DNA of 64,000 nucleotides from Salinibacter pepae (lineage in GTDB: Bacteria > Bacteroidota > Rhodothermia > Rhodothermales > Salinibacteraceae): positions 868,001 to 932,000 of the forward strand of contig NZ_CAMTTE010000001.1 in the NCBI RefSeq assembly GCF_947077775.1. Direction: 5' to 3'. Below the pieces are notes generated by a model that had not been told where the DNA came from, searched no databases, and worked only from the letters and a program-made list of their open reading frames with translations. Below, piece by piece: positions 18,001 to 26,601 of the stretch; the stretch's first letter is position 1, and every line of letters starts with the position of its first letter. Made by a program: the position numbers and the translations under genes.

Positions 18001-19246
18001 TGTGAATCAGGACCGACTTGATCGTCGACGCCCACGGGTCCTGGCCGTGAATCGACCGGTAGTGCTCCTGCAACAGCGCCACCGACCCGCTCACCATGGG
18101 GGACGACATGGACGTTCCCGGAATGGATCGGTAGTCGGTGTCGCTCCCGCTCCACGACGAGAGCACGCTTACCCCCTTCGCCACGAGGTCGGGCTTGAGG
18201 CGGCCGTCGTCCGTGGGGCCCCAGCTGCTGAACGACGACATCTGCACGTCGCTCGGCGCCGCGTAGCCGCCCTCGATGCCCTCCACCGCACCGACGGTGA
18301 GGATGTTCTTGGCGGTCGCGGCATTGCCCAGCGACTCGTAGCCGTCCGCTCCGCCATCCGGGGCCCGTTCCTGCTGGGACGTCGTGCAGTTCCCATTCTC
18401 ATCAAAGATGAAGTGTTCGGTGGGCTGGGAGGGCGGCCTATCATTGCGCTCGTTCCCCGCGGACTTCACGATTACGTAGCGGCGCGAGGTCCGGACGTAT
18501 TCGTCCCAGGTCTTCGCGTTGCGCCCGTAGAACCCAAATCGGTAGTCCTCCGTGGGGCTAATGTCGGGGTTTCCAAACCACGTCCAGTCGGAGCGGCTGC
18601 CACAGAAAGTACCGCGGTGCCATCCCGTAATTCGCCCGTACGAGTGGTTCGACACCCGGAGGCCCGCGGCCGCCGCGTTGGCCATCTCTGCGTTGTCGTT
18701 GCCGAAGCTGTACGCGTCGAGGCGGGCTTTGTAGGCCATTCCCTTCGCCTCGGCCCGCACGCCGGCCGCCACCATCGTGCCGCCCACGTGGGTCGCGTGC
18801 CCGCTCAGCGCGGCCGGATCGTCCTGCTGCTCCACCCGGCCTCCAAACTCCTGGTGCGTCGCCCGCACCCGTCCCCCGTCCCAGATGCCGAGGCGCCGGG
18901 CCTCGCCGGTCAGGGCCAGCCCAAGATTTCCGCCGGGCCGCACCGCGTCGACCGACGAGGTGATGGCGCCGCCGCGGTTGTACGTGGTGTAGAAGACCGG
19001 GCGCCCGTTCTCGATGCGTTGCAGGGCCGCGACGCCCCCGTCCTCAAATTCCGTCCGGACGGGAATGCCGGCCGCCTCCGCGTAGGCGCGGACCTCCGCC
19101 CGCTGGGCCCGCCACGCCCGATCGGCCTCCGCCGCCATGGCGCGGAGCCGTTGCTGCCGCTCGTCGTCCTGTGCCGCGGCCCCTCCGGGCCACAGGGCAG
19201 CGGCCAGGAGCGCGACCACGCCGAAAAGGAGAAGGAACCGGTTCAT
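15008..19246 (-). CDS. Subtilisin-like (S8) protease with FN3 repeats and T9SS sorting domain
   Basis: A 1412-residue secreted protease. A signal peptide of about 25 residues ends at GGAAAQ. The S8 catalytic domain has Asp123 (GIWDGG), His150 (SGHATHVGG) and Ser379 (GTSMSSP). A P-domain-like beta region follows (around 450-580), then about four FN3 modules, each carrying a variant of YYYR-x-x-A and a DLYR/HLYR/RVYR strand. The last 80 residues, from YPNPVNRRG to KITVVR, match the type A C-terminal sorting domain used by the type IX secretion system. It is probably displayed on or released from the cell surface to degrade proteins. The start at 19246 opens the signal peptide. A lipoprotein gene ends 46 bases upstream, suggesting cotranscription. 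Confidence 0.93.
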   Translation of the reverse strand: MNRFLLLFGVVALLAAALWPGGAAAQDDERQQRLRAMAAEADRAWRAQRAEVRAYAEAAGIPVRTEFEDGGVAALQRIENGRPVFYTTYNRGGAITSSVDAVRPGGNLGLALTGEARRLGIWDGGRVRATHQEFGGRVEQQDDPAALSGHATHVGGTMVAAGVRAEAKGMAYKARLDAYSFGNDNAEMANAAAAGLRVSNHSYGRITGWHRGTFCGSRSDWTWFGNPDISPTEDYRFGFYGRNAKTWDEYVRTSRRYVIVKSAGNERNDRPPSQPTEHFIFDENGNCTTSQQERAPDGGADGYESLGNAATAKNILTVGAVEGIEGGYAAPSDVQMSSFSSWGPTDDGRLKPDLVAKGVSVLSSWSGSDTDYRSIPGTSMSSPMVSGSVALLQEHYRSIHGQDPWASTIKSVLIHTADEAGNAGPDYKFGWGLMNVERAAELMSRDGRLGGGVYVQERTLSEGETLAYRVSSDGSEPLRTSIAWTDPAGTVPSRRLDPRDRMLVNDLNVHVEGPDGTVHRPYVMDPANPDRAASTGDNERDNVEQVLVENAQAGQYIVRVSHDGALKGGAQDLSIALTGGVPDAAVPPPEEFAAAPTGDGEVALTWDRPAASPEGYDLYRSPSPFDDVSNATKVNGGAPIDSTKTSYVDSGVTDGSAYYYRLVARYGNGGERALSGEAAAHAPPLNAPTGVEVAAVGSDDATIVWDGLGANRLSGYHLYRSTSSFTDTTSATRVTDARLDASTGTYTDQGLQGGETYHYRVVPVDDFGDSGRLSAETSETLLPPPPSGVTATTQAVDDATEAVRLEWSAPEGRGPSGYRVYRSRSPSVTPASATEVTEEPIGTAAYTDAGGTMGTTYYYTITAQAADGRESEASGTVEATPSNPIPGRPGGVTAAETEAGTGIKVSWTPVDAADVQRYRVYRDTKPLAADQASGLTPHGSSTAEEASFVDAEAEEGTTYYYRITAVDRAGGEGALSARALHFLYPETVTADIARSFDGANEPADYRLVALPGGESTPLSAAIEGEPGVDWQAYKDDGSGFKKYDPSDPFSFEAGAGLWLTSTDDWSYNATVSTIKLRGDTASAVPLRKGWNVIANPLGTDVSWADVQGMNDGVSTPLWGFDQSFERRAVFRSARAGEAFYFFNRTDQDTLFVPHPDAPTSITTTAQKKERQSPGTMIVRATSPRAPALSSSVRLGLAKNEEAERTVVAPPGRFEPISLRIQAQDAQQTERASSLMAASRTMTGEGRTFSLRLRARKGEAPIRITADSLNQVGAEAVSLLHPARDRSYDLQRDPDVSIRPRAQDGTVLRVSIGTHQYVEASEKEVRPDEVSMTVYPNPVNRRGTIDYTLPEKQRVELRVYDLLGREVATLASGTRQAGRHRLSLPMEQLSSGVYFGRLQTEGGTRTQKITVVR

Positions 19247-19292
19247 GTCGTGCGGGGCAGGATGCAAAACGCGAAGAGGAGAGACAACCATG

Positions 19293-19904
19293 CTACGAGC
19301 CGGACGCCTCCGGGAGCATCGTCGAGTCGAGAAGCCGGTTCAACGCCGAGTGGAGACGCAGGAACGACGAGGGGTAGTGCTCCCGGTCCGCCCCCATGTT
19401 CGCCCGCACCGACACCCGGTCGGCGGCGGGGGCGGGCCGGGCCTTCAACACGACGGACGAGGCCGGCGTCCGAACCGAAACATCGTGAGGATTCACTGCC
19501 GGAAGCCGGGCAGGAATCGAGTCGGATGCCAGGGCGCCCACGCGCACCCGCAAGGTGTCAAAGCCGGGCGGAGACAGACGATCGCGGCCGATCTCCATGG
19601 TATCCAGGGTGTATCCGTCGTCCGTCGTGCGGTAGACGAGCCGGGACAGCACGTAGCGGCGATCAAATGCGATGCGCACCCGATGCCCGTAGGCGTCGCC
19701 GTCGGAGTAGAGGTCCTGCTCCCCTCCGACCTCGTAGGTCACCAGCGTGGGGGCGGCGTCCTCGCCGTTGGGCCCGGCACAGGCGCCCCCCACGAGCAGG
19801 CCCACGAGCCCCAGGGCCCACACGAGGCCGAGAGACGGCGAACGGATCGCGCCGGGCCGGGCGGTCGACGACGCAGTGTGTGTCGGCTCGCGATTTGGCC
19901 TCAT
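19293..19904 (-). CDS. Hypothetical exported protein upstream of the subtilase
   Basis: A 203-residue protein read from MRPNREP. A hydrophobic segment (LVWALGLVGLLVGG) is followed by GACAG, a weak lipobox, so it may be lipidated or simply exported. The mature part is predicted to be beta-rich (VRIAFDRRYVLSRLVYRTTDDGYTLD) with no recognised domain. It lies 46 bases upstream of the subtilase gene on the same strand and probably shares its transcript. A propeptide-like, chaperone or inhibitor role is possible but unsupported. An in-frame upstream ATG would add 24 residues with no signal character. Confidence 0.65.
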   Translation of the reverse strand: MRPNREPTHTASSTARPGAIRSPSLGLVWALGLVGLLVGGACAGPNGEDAAPTLVTYEVGGEQDLYSDGDAYGHRVRIAFDRRYVLSRLVYRTTDDGYTLDTMEIGRDRLSPPGFDTLRVRVGALASDSIPARLPAVNPHDVSVRTPASSVVLKARPAPAADRVSVRANMGADREHYPSSFLRLHSALNRLLDSTMLPEASGS

Positions 19905-20218
19905 TCGGTGTTGGCAACATGGGAAAAATTTGGGGGCGTCCGTAGTTTCGCCCCTCGGCCGATTCCATGAAGGCATTGACGCACAGTTTGTTTTCGGCGC
20001 GTCCCCCCAGTCCCTTCACCAAAAAAGCGGCCCGCCCGTGCCCCGCGGAGCGCCACGGGGCTGTCGCCGGCTGGGCCGGGCCGCCGGGCTCACGGCCCCG
20101 CCGCCGTTCGCCCCGCACGCCCCACATACAGAAAGGGCCCGAGCCGTCGCCGGCCCGGACCCTTTCTCGTTGTGCGCTACTGAGCGGAAAGGCCGCTCAG
20201 ATGCCAGGACGCCTGCCG
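19905..20218. other. Intergenic region between two minus-strand lipoprotein genes
   Basis: About 310 bases. The part nearest 19905-19990 is AT-richer and probably holds the promoter of the exported-protein/subtilase pair. A terminator hairpin lies at 20131-20166. No gene was recognised in between. Confidence 0.55.
20131..20166 (-). terminator. Intrinsic terminator (possibly bidirectional)
   Basis: A long hairpin with outer stem GAAAGGG/CCCTTTC and an inner GC-rich stem with one mismatch. It lies 53 bases after the stop of the minus-strand lipoprotein gene ending at 20219. The T-tract is short, which is common in GC-rich genomes. Confidence 0.65.
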
Positions 20219-22144
20219 TTAGAGGCTGGTCGTATTGGCGTCGCTTTCGACCTTGATCGGGTTGCCGGCAAGGTCGGTCACGAAGTTGTCCGATCCCGCT
20301 TCCCTGACCGTCAACTCGTCGTTGGCGGTGTTGCTGCCGTCGTCACCAAGCTCGACGACAACCCTCGCAGTTGCCGGATTGATGCTGTTGTTGACCTCCG
20401 CAACCTCACCAAGGGCGGTCGGATCGTTAGAACCGTCCTCGATGATGAAGTAGTCCGTACCGGCGTCGCCGGCGCTGATGTCCGAAACCGGCTCACTGAA
20501 CGTGACCTCCAGCTCATCATCGCCGTCGCTGTCAACATCGGCGTATTGGGCGCCGCTGAGGTCGAGCGAGTCGTTGTCGGCAATCTCCTGGGTCTCGGAG
20601 AAGTCGCCCTCGACGTTGTTGATGCTCACGGCCCGGATTTTCCACTCGATGGGGCCGTACGTGCCCTCAACATTCGTGCGGAGCGGGTTGCCACTGAACG
20701 TGACAGATCCACTAGTCTCGCCGAACTCGACGTTCTCGGCGGAGATCGTCTCCTTCAGCTCGAACTGAGGCGCCTGTCCACGGTCTTCGGTGTCCTCAAC
20801 AGTGCGGGCGAAGACCTGGTACTCCTTCACCGGCGCCCCACTGTTGTCCACGTTGATCGTGAGGTTCGGGCTAACGCCGGGCACGTCGTAGTCGATGGTC
20901 TCGGGGACATTGCTCACCTGCACGTTGCCGTCCTCGCCGATGGCCGGCGTGGCGGGCGCGTTCGTGTTGGCGCCAATCGAGTAGTTCAGCAGAGCCGGGA
21001 GTCTCCGCACACGGGTATCGTTTACCTCTGAGAGGCCCACGCCGTACTGCGCACCGACGATATCGTCGAAGAGGTTTCCATACCCGACCCGGAACTCAAT
21101 GCCATCGCTGAGCGGCTCGGCGACGCTCCAGCTCACGCTTTCGATCGCGCCGCTCTCGGTCGTCGTGGCACTCACGTCCAGCTCCACGTTGCCACTCTCA
21201 TCGACGGCTTTCGTGCTTATACTGGACTCGTCGATGGAAAGCGCCTCCGCAACGTCGTCCGTGGTCACGCCCGCCACCGGACGGTTAAACGTCAGCGTCC
21301 ATTCCGGCTCGGTCGTGCCGAAGTCCGTACCGGGGGCCGGGTCCAGCGTCGCGGTGAGGGCCGGAGCAGAGACGGACGCCTCAACCGGAGCCGCGCTGCC
21401 CTCGTCCGGGATGGACTTTTGGGTTGCAACAGTCGACTCTGTATTGTTGTCAAACCGCGCGTACAGGTCGACATTTTCACCTACTACGAGGTTCTCGAAC
21501 GTGAAGGATCCCTGCTCGTCGGTCGTGGTGGTCGTGGTTACCGTGAGGATGCCGGACGTCGCATCGCCCTCGGCGGTAAATCCTGTTTTGATCGTCTGCG
21601 ACGCGCGCAGCTCCGTGTTGCGGAGCGGTGCGTCGGAACCAGTCACGCCGAGCTGCCCGGACAGCGAGCCGTTGTTCTTCTGAAGCGGGAAGGTGATGTT
21701 CGCGCCCAGCTCAACCGCGCCGGTCTCGTTGTTGCCGTAGGCGAGCTCAACCTGGCCGCGGTAGGCGTCCCGGTAGTTGCTGCCATCGGGCGTCTCCACG
21801 CGGATTCCGTATTTGGCAGACGGGTCTTCGCCCGTGTTCGACCCATCGTCCGCGGTGGTCGCGGGCAGGTCCGTGATGGCGAATCGACCTTCTGCGCCCG
21901 TCGTCGCGCTGAAGGACTCTCCGTCGGCATCCAGGGACCCGACGGCCACGACGACCTTCGCCCCTTCAATGGGAGTGGAGCTTGCGTTGTCGATGACCTG
22001 GCCGGTAATGGCCCCGCTCACGTCACCAAGGTTGTTTGAGTCCGGGGAGGTGCCGCCGGAGTCACACCCACTCACGACGAGCCCAACCCCCAGGGTTGCA
22101 ATGAGAAGTACTAATGTATTTGACCAGTTTTGTAGCTTGCTCAT
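20219..22144 (-). CDS. Large lipoprotein with carboxypeptidase-regulatory-like and Ig-like regions
   Basis: A 641-residue very acidic surface lipoprotein. The signal helix ends in the lipobox VVSGC (around residue 27), followed by an Asp/Ser/Asn linker. Residues 45-130 look like a carboxypeptidase regulatory-like domain (ITGQVIDNASSTPIEGAKV, EGRFAITDLPAT). A second such block contains TTDEQGSFTFENLVVGENV. The C-terminal half holds Ig-like modules with the SbsA-type pattern EWTLTFNRPVAGVTTDDV and ELEVTFSEPVSDI. No catalytic motif is seen, so it is probably an adhesive or structural surface protein. Thr- and Asn-rich stretches are unusual compared with its neighbours. Confidence 0.82.
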   Translation of the reverse strand: MSKLQNWSNTLVLLIATLGVGLVVSGCDSGGTSPDSNNLGDVSGAITGQVIDNASSTPIEGAKVVVAVGSLDADGESFSATTGAEGRFAITDLPATTADDGSNTGEDPSAKYGIRVETPDGSNYRDAYRGQVELAYGNNETGAVELGANITFPLQKNNGSLSGQLGVTGSDAPLRNTELRASQTIKTGFTAEGDATSGILTVTTTTTTDEQGSFTFENLVVGENVDLYARFDNNTESTVATQKSIPDEGSAAPVEASVSAPALTATLDPAPGTDFGTTEPEWTLTFNRPVAGVTTDDVAEALSIDESSISTKAVDESGNVELDVSATTTESGAIESVSWSVAEPLSDGIEFRVGYGNLFDDIVGAQYGVGLSEVNDTRVRRLPALLNYSIGANTNAPATPAIGEDGNVQVSNVPETIDYDVPGVSPNLTINVDNSGAPVKEYQVFARTVEDTEDRGQAPQFELKETISAENVEFGETSGSVTFSGNPLRTNVEGTYGPIEWKIRAVSINNVEGDFSETQEIADNDSLDLSGAQYADVDSDGDDELEVTFSEPVSDISAGDAGTDYFIIEDGSNDPTALGEVAEVNNSINPATARVVVELGDDGSNTANDELTVREAGSDNFVTDLAGNPIKVESDANTTSL

Positions 22145-23102
22145 ACGTACAGCGTTTGTGCTAAAAAAGCGATGGATGATGTGGTAGTGGCCACCGGCGA
22201 ACCGCCTTCGTCCGCCTCACAGAATAGGGCAGCAAAACGCGTGCCCGTCGTGTCCATCCCCGGAAGCGACCACTGTTTGCCGCTGCACACCGGTGTGCGC
22301 CGGGCGAGCGGGGGAAGTTTAAAGGCAAATAGCGGGACTTGCGCTATTCGCACAGAGATGTATTCAGCTTTGGAACCGCTAAAAAGGAAACATCATTGGG
22401 CGCCTATTTCAAGCCCGGAACATGAGCATTGAGTAAAGGCTGACCCGGGCAGCAAACCGTCTTCTTTTGAATTTTCGGCACGCGCATCGGGGCCATCTGC
22501 TGTTTCAAAATGCCCTATATAAAACTATATCTCGCAAGTGCCATTCCTTATTGATTAATTTATTTTTTTGTATTCGGTATTCAATAAATAACCCATTTGA
22601 GAGTCCTGAAGGGGTGTCGTTTGTGCTTCGGCGTCGTTCTTTCTGTTCGGTTCGGCCCGCTGGCCGGGAACGGCCGCCCGTGCCGGAAGGCGCCTGGCCG
22701 GCGTGGGTGGGTCGGCGGGGCACGAAGGGAAGTGGGGCCCGCCGCGCCTGCGGCGCTGCTTGGCTGGTGTGCGCGCCTGCGGTCTCAGAGGGCGGCCCCA
22801 GAGAAGAGCGCCCCCGTTGATGTGACTAGCGCGCCTCGCGGCCTGGGCGGGTGGGTTTCAGATCTGCCCATGTCGACCGGTTCTGCGTAGAAATGCCCGG
22901 TTCGTCGGCCAGGCGGGTCGCCGTCCAGGCGGGCGGCCGTTCGGGACGGGCGCGCGGATGTGACAGTGCTGTGGCAGTGCAGGGGGCTCGCCGCGACGTA
23001 CTGTGTCACCGCGGATCGGGGTTCGCCGTCGCCGCCCCTACCGGTCAGTGGCCCCCATGCCCCCGGGACGGGCCCCGCCGGCGTGCAGGCAGCCCGACGG
23101 GC
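22145..23102. other. Gene-poor region with an AT-rich island
   Basis: About 960 bases with no supported gene. Positions 22500-22600 are strikingly AT-rich for this genome and contain the inverted pair TTATTGA (22548-22554) and TCAATAA (22581-22587). The remainder is very GC-rich with short open frames of poor composition. No transposase fragment or tRNA was found beside the island. Confidence 0.6.
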
Positions 23103-23474
23103 CTACGGACTGAGAATGCTTTGCACCTGCGCCTGCTGGATGGGCCGGTCCGAGTCGACGGTCTGGTTGAACGCGGCCGAGTCACCGGGGGGCACGTCCT
23201 GCACCTGGATCCGCATCGTCTCGATGCGGGAGCCCTCGCCGTCGTAGAGCGCCACCTCCACCTCCGCGATGCCGATGGTGGCGCGGCCCTGGTTGACGAG
23301 CGTGCCCGCAAAGATCCGCTCGCCCGTTTCGGTCTGCAGAAGGCGGGGCTCAACCACGGTCGCGTCGGTGGTCTCGCCTCCATTCCCCCCGCACGCCCCG
23401 AGGACGGCCATCCCCGCAACGGCGGCAACGAGCAGCATCAGCGAACGCACGGACGAGCCGGAAGCGAGAGGCAT
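23103..23474 (-). CDS. FxLYD-like domain lipoprotein
   Basis: A 123-residue protein. The signal helix ends in the lipobox VLGAC (around residue 28), followed by an acidic linker. The rest resembles the FxLYD-type beta-sandwich: ERIFAGTLVNQGRATIGIAEVEVALYDGEGSRIE, then DVPPGDSAAFNQTVDSD. Such domains occur in envelope lipoproteins of unknown role. The ATG at 23474 gives a normal lipoprotein signal; an upstream in-frame start would add 26 residues with no signal character. It lies downstream of valS on the same strand, 142 bases after the valS stop. Confidence 0.75.
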   Translation of the reverse strand: MPLASGSSVRSLMLLVAAVAGMAVLGACGGNGGETTDATVVEPRLLQTETGERIFAGTLVNQGRATIGIAEVEVALYDGEGSRIETMRIQVQDVPPGDSAAFNQTVDSDRPIQQAQVQSILSP

Positions 23475-23616
23475 AGGAGCAGCGGGGCCAGTCGGAGAAC
23501 AGCGAGGCGGAAATGGTTGCGTTCTGGCGCTGACCGTGGAGGAAAACCACACGGCCTCCCACAGATCCCCGGGCCCCTCCGCCGAGCGCGGGGTTTACAA
23601 AACAATCATGCGGCCG

Positions 23617-26310
23617 CTACACGGCCTCCAGGTCGGCGAGGTTGTCCTGCAGCCGCTCCAGCTCGGCGGTCGCGTCCTTCTTCTTCTGGCGCTCGCGCTC
23701 CACAACCTCGTCCGGCGCCTTGTTGACGAACTGGGGGTTGTTGAGCTTCTGCTCCACGCCCTCCAGAAAGGTTTTCTTTTCTTCGATCTCGCCCCGGAGC
23801 CGCTCGCGCTCCTGGTCCAGGTCGATCATGCCGGCCAGCGGCACGAACACCTCGCACCGCCCCACGACGACCGAGGCGCTCGCCCTGGGCTTCTCGGCCC
23901 CGGTTTCCACCGTCAGGTCCGTCACGCTCGCCAGCTTGTCAAAGTAGTCGGCGTACCGCCGCACGGTGTCCGCGAGGGCCTCGTCGCCGACGGGCACGCT
24001 GACCGTGGCCTCAATCTCCTGCCCCAGGCCCACGCCGTAGTCGCTCTTGATGCCGCGCACGCCGGAGATCATCTCCTGGATGAGCTCGAACGTCTCGGCG
24101 GCGGCCGCGTCCATCTGCTCGTCGTCGGCAGTCGGCCAGTCGGCGGCGATGCAGGCCTCGTGCTCGTCCCGCGGCCGCACCTTCCACCACAGTTCTTCGG
24201 TGATAAACGGCATCAGCGGGTGCAGGAGCGCGAGCAGCGTCTCGTAGATCTCGGCCGCGAGGGCGATCTTGTCCGCCTCCATCTCCGCCCCGTACGGCGG
24301 CTTGATCAGCTCCAGGTACCAGTCGCAGTAGTCGCGCCAAAACACGTCGTAGACGCGCTCGGCCACCTCGTTGAGGCGGTAGCGGTCGAGCGAGTCGTCG
24401 ACGTCCTGGATCGCCGTGTGGAGGCGGTGCAGCATCCACTGCTCCACCAGCTCCAGCTCGTCGAAGGAGCGCTCCCGCTGGTAGTCGCGGACGGGCACGC
24501 CGGCGTCGTCCCGGTCCATGAACTGCCCAAAGACGTTAAACGCGTTCCAGATCTTGTTGGCGAAGTTGCGGCCCATCTCGAACTTCGAGGGGGCGAGCTT
24601 GATGTCCTGCCCCTGTGCGCAAAGGAGCGTGAGGGTGAAGCGCGTGGCGTCGGCGCCGTACTGGTCCACCATCTCCAGCGGGTCGATGCCGTTGCCCAGG
24701 CTCTTGGACATCCACCGGCCCTGCGCGTCCTTCACCATGCCGGTGATGAAGACGTTCTTGAACGGCGGCTCGCCGGTAAACTCGTACCCCGCCATGATCA
24801 TGCGGGCGATCCAGAAGAAGAGAATGTCGTACCCGCTGACGAGCACGTCGGTCGGGTAGAATTTCTCCAGGTCGTCCGTCTCTTCCGGCCAACCGAGCGT
24901 GGCGAACGGCCAGAGCCAGGACGAGAACCACGTGTCGAGCACGTCGGTCTCCTGCACCATCCCCTCCTCCGGCTGGTCGATGCTCACGACGTAGCCCTGG
25001 TCGGGGTCCGGCTCGCCCTCCTCGTCGGTGTGGTACCAGACGGGGATGCGGTGGCCCCACCACAGCTGGCGGCTGATGCACCAGTCGCGGATGTTTTCCA
25101 TCCAGCGGAAGTACTCGTTGGCCCAGCGGTCGGGGAAGAACTCGATCTCGCCCTCGCGCACCGCCTCGATGGCCGGCTCGGCCAGCGGCTCCATCTCCAC
25201 GAACCACTGCCGCGAGATGAGCGGCTCGATCACTGCCTCCGAGCGCTCGGAGAGGGGGACGTTCATCATGTAGTCTTCCGTCTTCACCAGGAGGCCCTCC
25301 CCCTCCAGGTCCTCCACGATCCGGTCGCGGGCGTCGAACCGGTCCATGCCCTCGTAGGGGCCGCCGTGTTCGTTAATCGCGCCCGTCGGGCTCATGATGG
25401 TGATTTTCTCGAGGCCGTGGTCCTCTCCAATCTCAAAGTCGGTCTCGTCGTGGGCCGGCGTCACCTTGAGCGCCCCGGTGCCGAAGTCGCTGTCGATCCG
25501 CTCGTCGGCGATGATGGGAATTTCGCGCCCCAGGAGCGGCAGAATCGCGGTTTCGCCCACGAGGTGCTCGTACCGCTCGTCGTCGGGGTGCACGGCGATG
25601 GCCGTGTCGCCGAGCATCGTCTCGGGGCGGGTCGTGGCGATCGTCAGGGACTCGTCCTCGGCGTCCGCGAGCGGGTACTGGACGTGCCACAGGTGGCCCT
25701 CCCGCTCTTCGTTCTCGACCTCCTCGTCGGAGAGGGCGGTTTCGTTCTCGGGGTCCCAGTTGACCAGGTAGTCGCCGCGGTAGATGAGCCCCTCCTCGTG
25801 GAGCTGCACGAAGACCTCCTGCACGGCCCGCGTAAAGCCCTCGTCCATCGTGAAGCGCTGGCGGTCCCAGTCGCAGGAGTCGCCGAGCGTGCGCTTCTGG
25901 TCCAGGATGAGGTCGCCGTACTCCTCCTTCCAGGCCCGCACCCGCTCCACGAACGCCTCGCGGCCGAGGTCGTGGCGCGTCTTGCCCTCCGCCTCGCGGA
26001 GGTCGTCCTCCACGGCATTCTGCGTGGCGATGCCCGCGTGGTCGAGGCCCGGCATCCAGAGGGTCTCGTCCCCCTTCATGCGGTGGATGCGCGTGAGGGC
26101 GTCCTGGATCGAGTCCTGCAGCGCGTGGCCGATGTGCAGCCGCCCGGTGACGTTGGGCGGCGGCATCATGATGACGTGCGACGCGGCGTCGCCGTCGGCG
26201 TCGGCCGCGAAGAAGCCGTGCTCCTCCCAGTAGTCGTACCACTTGTCTTCGATGTCGGACGGGTCGTAGGCTTTGCTCATCGAAGCCAGGGACGGGGCGT
26301 CGTCGGGCAT
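23617..26310 (-). CDS. valS: Valyl-tRNA synthetase
   Basis: A class I aminoacyl-tRNA synthetase of about 897 residues that charges tRNA-Val. The HIGH motif lies in PPNVTGRLHIGHA near residue 60. The editing (CP1) domain holds TTRPETMLGDTA and THE-like proofreading elements, the WCISRQLWWGHRIPVWY block is typical, and the anticodon-binding domain and a C-terminal coiled coil (DQERERLRGEIEEKKTFLEG) follow. The KMSKS loop reads GRWMSKSLGN, so the first lysine of the motif is replaced by Trp. Starts at 26310 or 26280 (MSKAYDPSDI) are both possible; homologues usually begin near the latter. It is divergent from the MntR-like gene. Confidence 0.96.
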   Translation of the reverse strand: MPDDAPSLASMSKAYDPSDIEDKWYDYWEEHGFFAADADGDAASHVIMMPPPNVTGRLHIGHALQDSIQDALTRIHRMKGDETLWMPGLDHAGIATQNAVEDDLREAEGKTRHDLGREAFVERVRAWKEEYGDLILDQKRTLGDSCDWDRQRFTMDEGFTRAVQEVFVQLHEEGLIYRGDYLVNWDPENETALSDEEVENEEREGHLWHVQYPLADAEDESLTIATTRPETMLGDTAIAVHPDDERYEHLVGETAILPLLGREIPIIADERIDSDFGTGALKVTPAHDETDFEIGEDHGLEKITIMSPTGAINEHGGPYEGMDRFDARDRIVEDLEGEGLLVKTEDYMMNVPLSERSEAVIEPLISRQWFVEMEPLAEPAIEAVREGEIEFFPDRWANEYFRWMENIRDWCISRQLWWGHRIPVWYHTDEEGEPDPDQGYVVSIDQPEEGMVQETDVLDTWFSSWLWPFATLGWPEETDDLEKFYPTDVLVSGYDILFFWIARMIMAGYEFTGEPPFKNVFITGMVKDAQGRWMSKSLGNGIDPLEMVDQYGADATRFTLTLLCAQGQDIKLAPSKFEMGRNFANKIWNAFNVFGQFMDRDDAGVPVRDYQRERSFDELELVEQWMLHRLHTAIQDVDDSLDRYRLNEVAERVYDVFWRDYCDWYLELIKPPYGAEMEADKIALAAEIYETLLALLHPLMPFITEELWWKVRPRDEHEACIAADWPTADDEQMDAAAAETFELIQEMISGVRGIKSDYGVGLGQEIEATVSVPVGDEALADTVRRYADYFDKLASVTDLTVETGAEKPRASASVVVGRCEVFVPLAGMIDLDQERERLRGEIEEKKTFLEGVEQKLNNPQFVNKAPDEVVERERQKKKDATAELERLQDNLADLEAV

Positions 26311-26601
26311 GGTGGAATGCAAACACGTGAATCAGCAAGCGCGCACGACGTCCCCCGCCACGCCACGGCGCTGGGGCCGGGCCGTCGTCCGTGGCAGAGG
26401 GACGCAAATACGTTAGGCAACGTAGGGGGCCAGAGCGAGGGATGCCGGACGCATGTCGGGTATTTCATTGAATTTGGGAGCGGCCCGTCGGATCCGTTTC
26501 GCTCGATTTTCCCAGTCGCCCCGTCCGCTCGGTAACATCTCTTCCCTCTGGGCGTATCTATTTCTGTCTTTCTCGTTTGTCTCGACACCCGCTCTCCTCC
26601 C

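Noticed and set aside
23269-26535. Very long open frame antisense to valS
   Set aside because: It is a mirror frame of a GC-rich gene with strong codon bias. It has no domain, and the valS frame has all family motifs. The same holds for long antisense frames over the PAS kinases, dabA, crtI, photolyase and MmeI-like genes.
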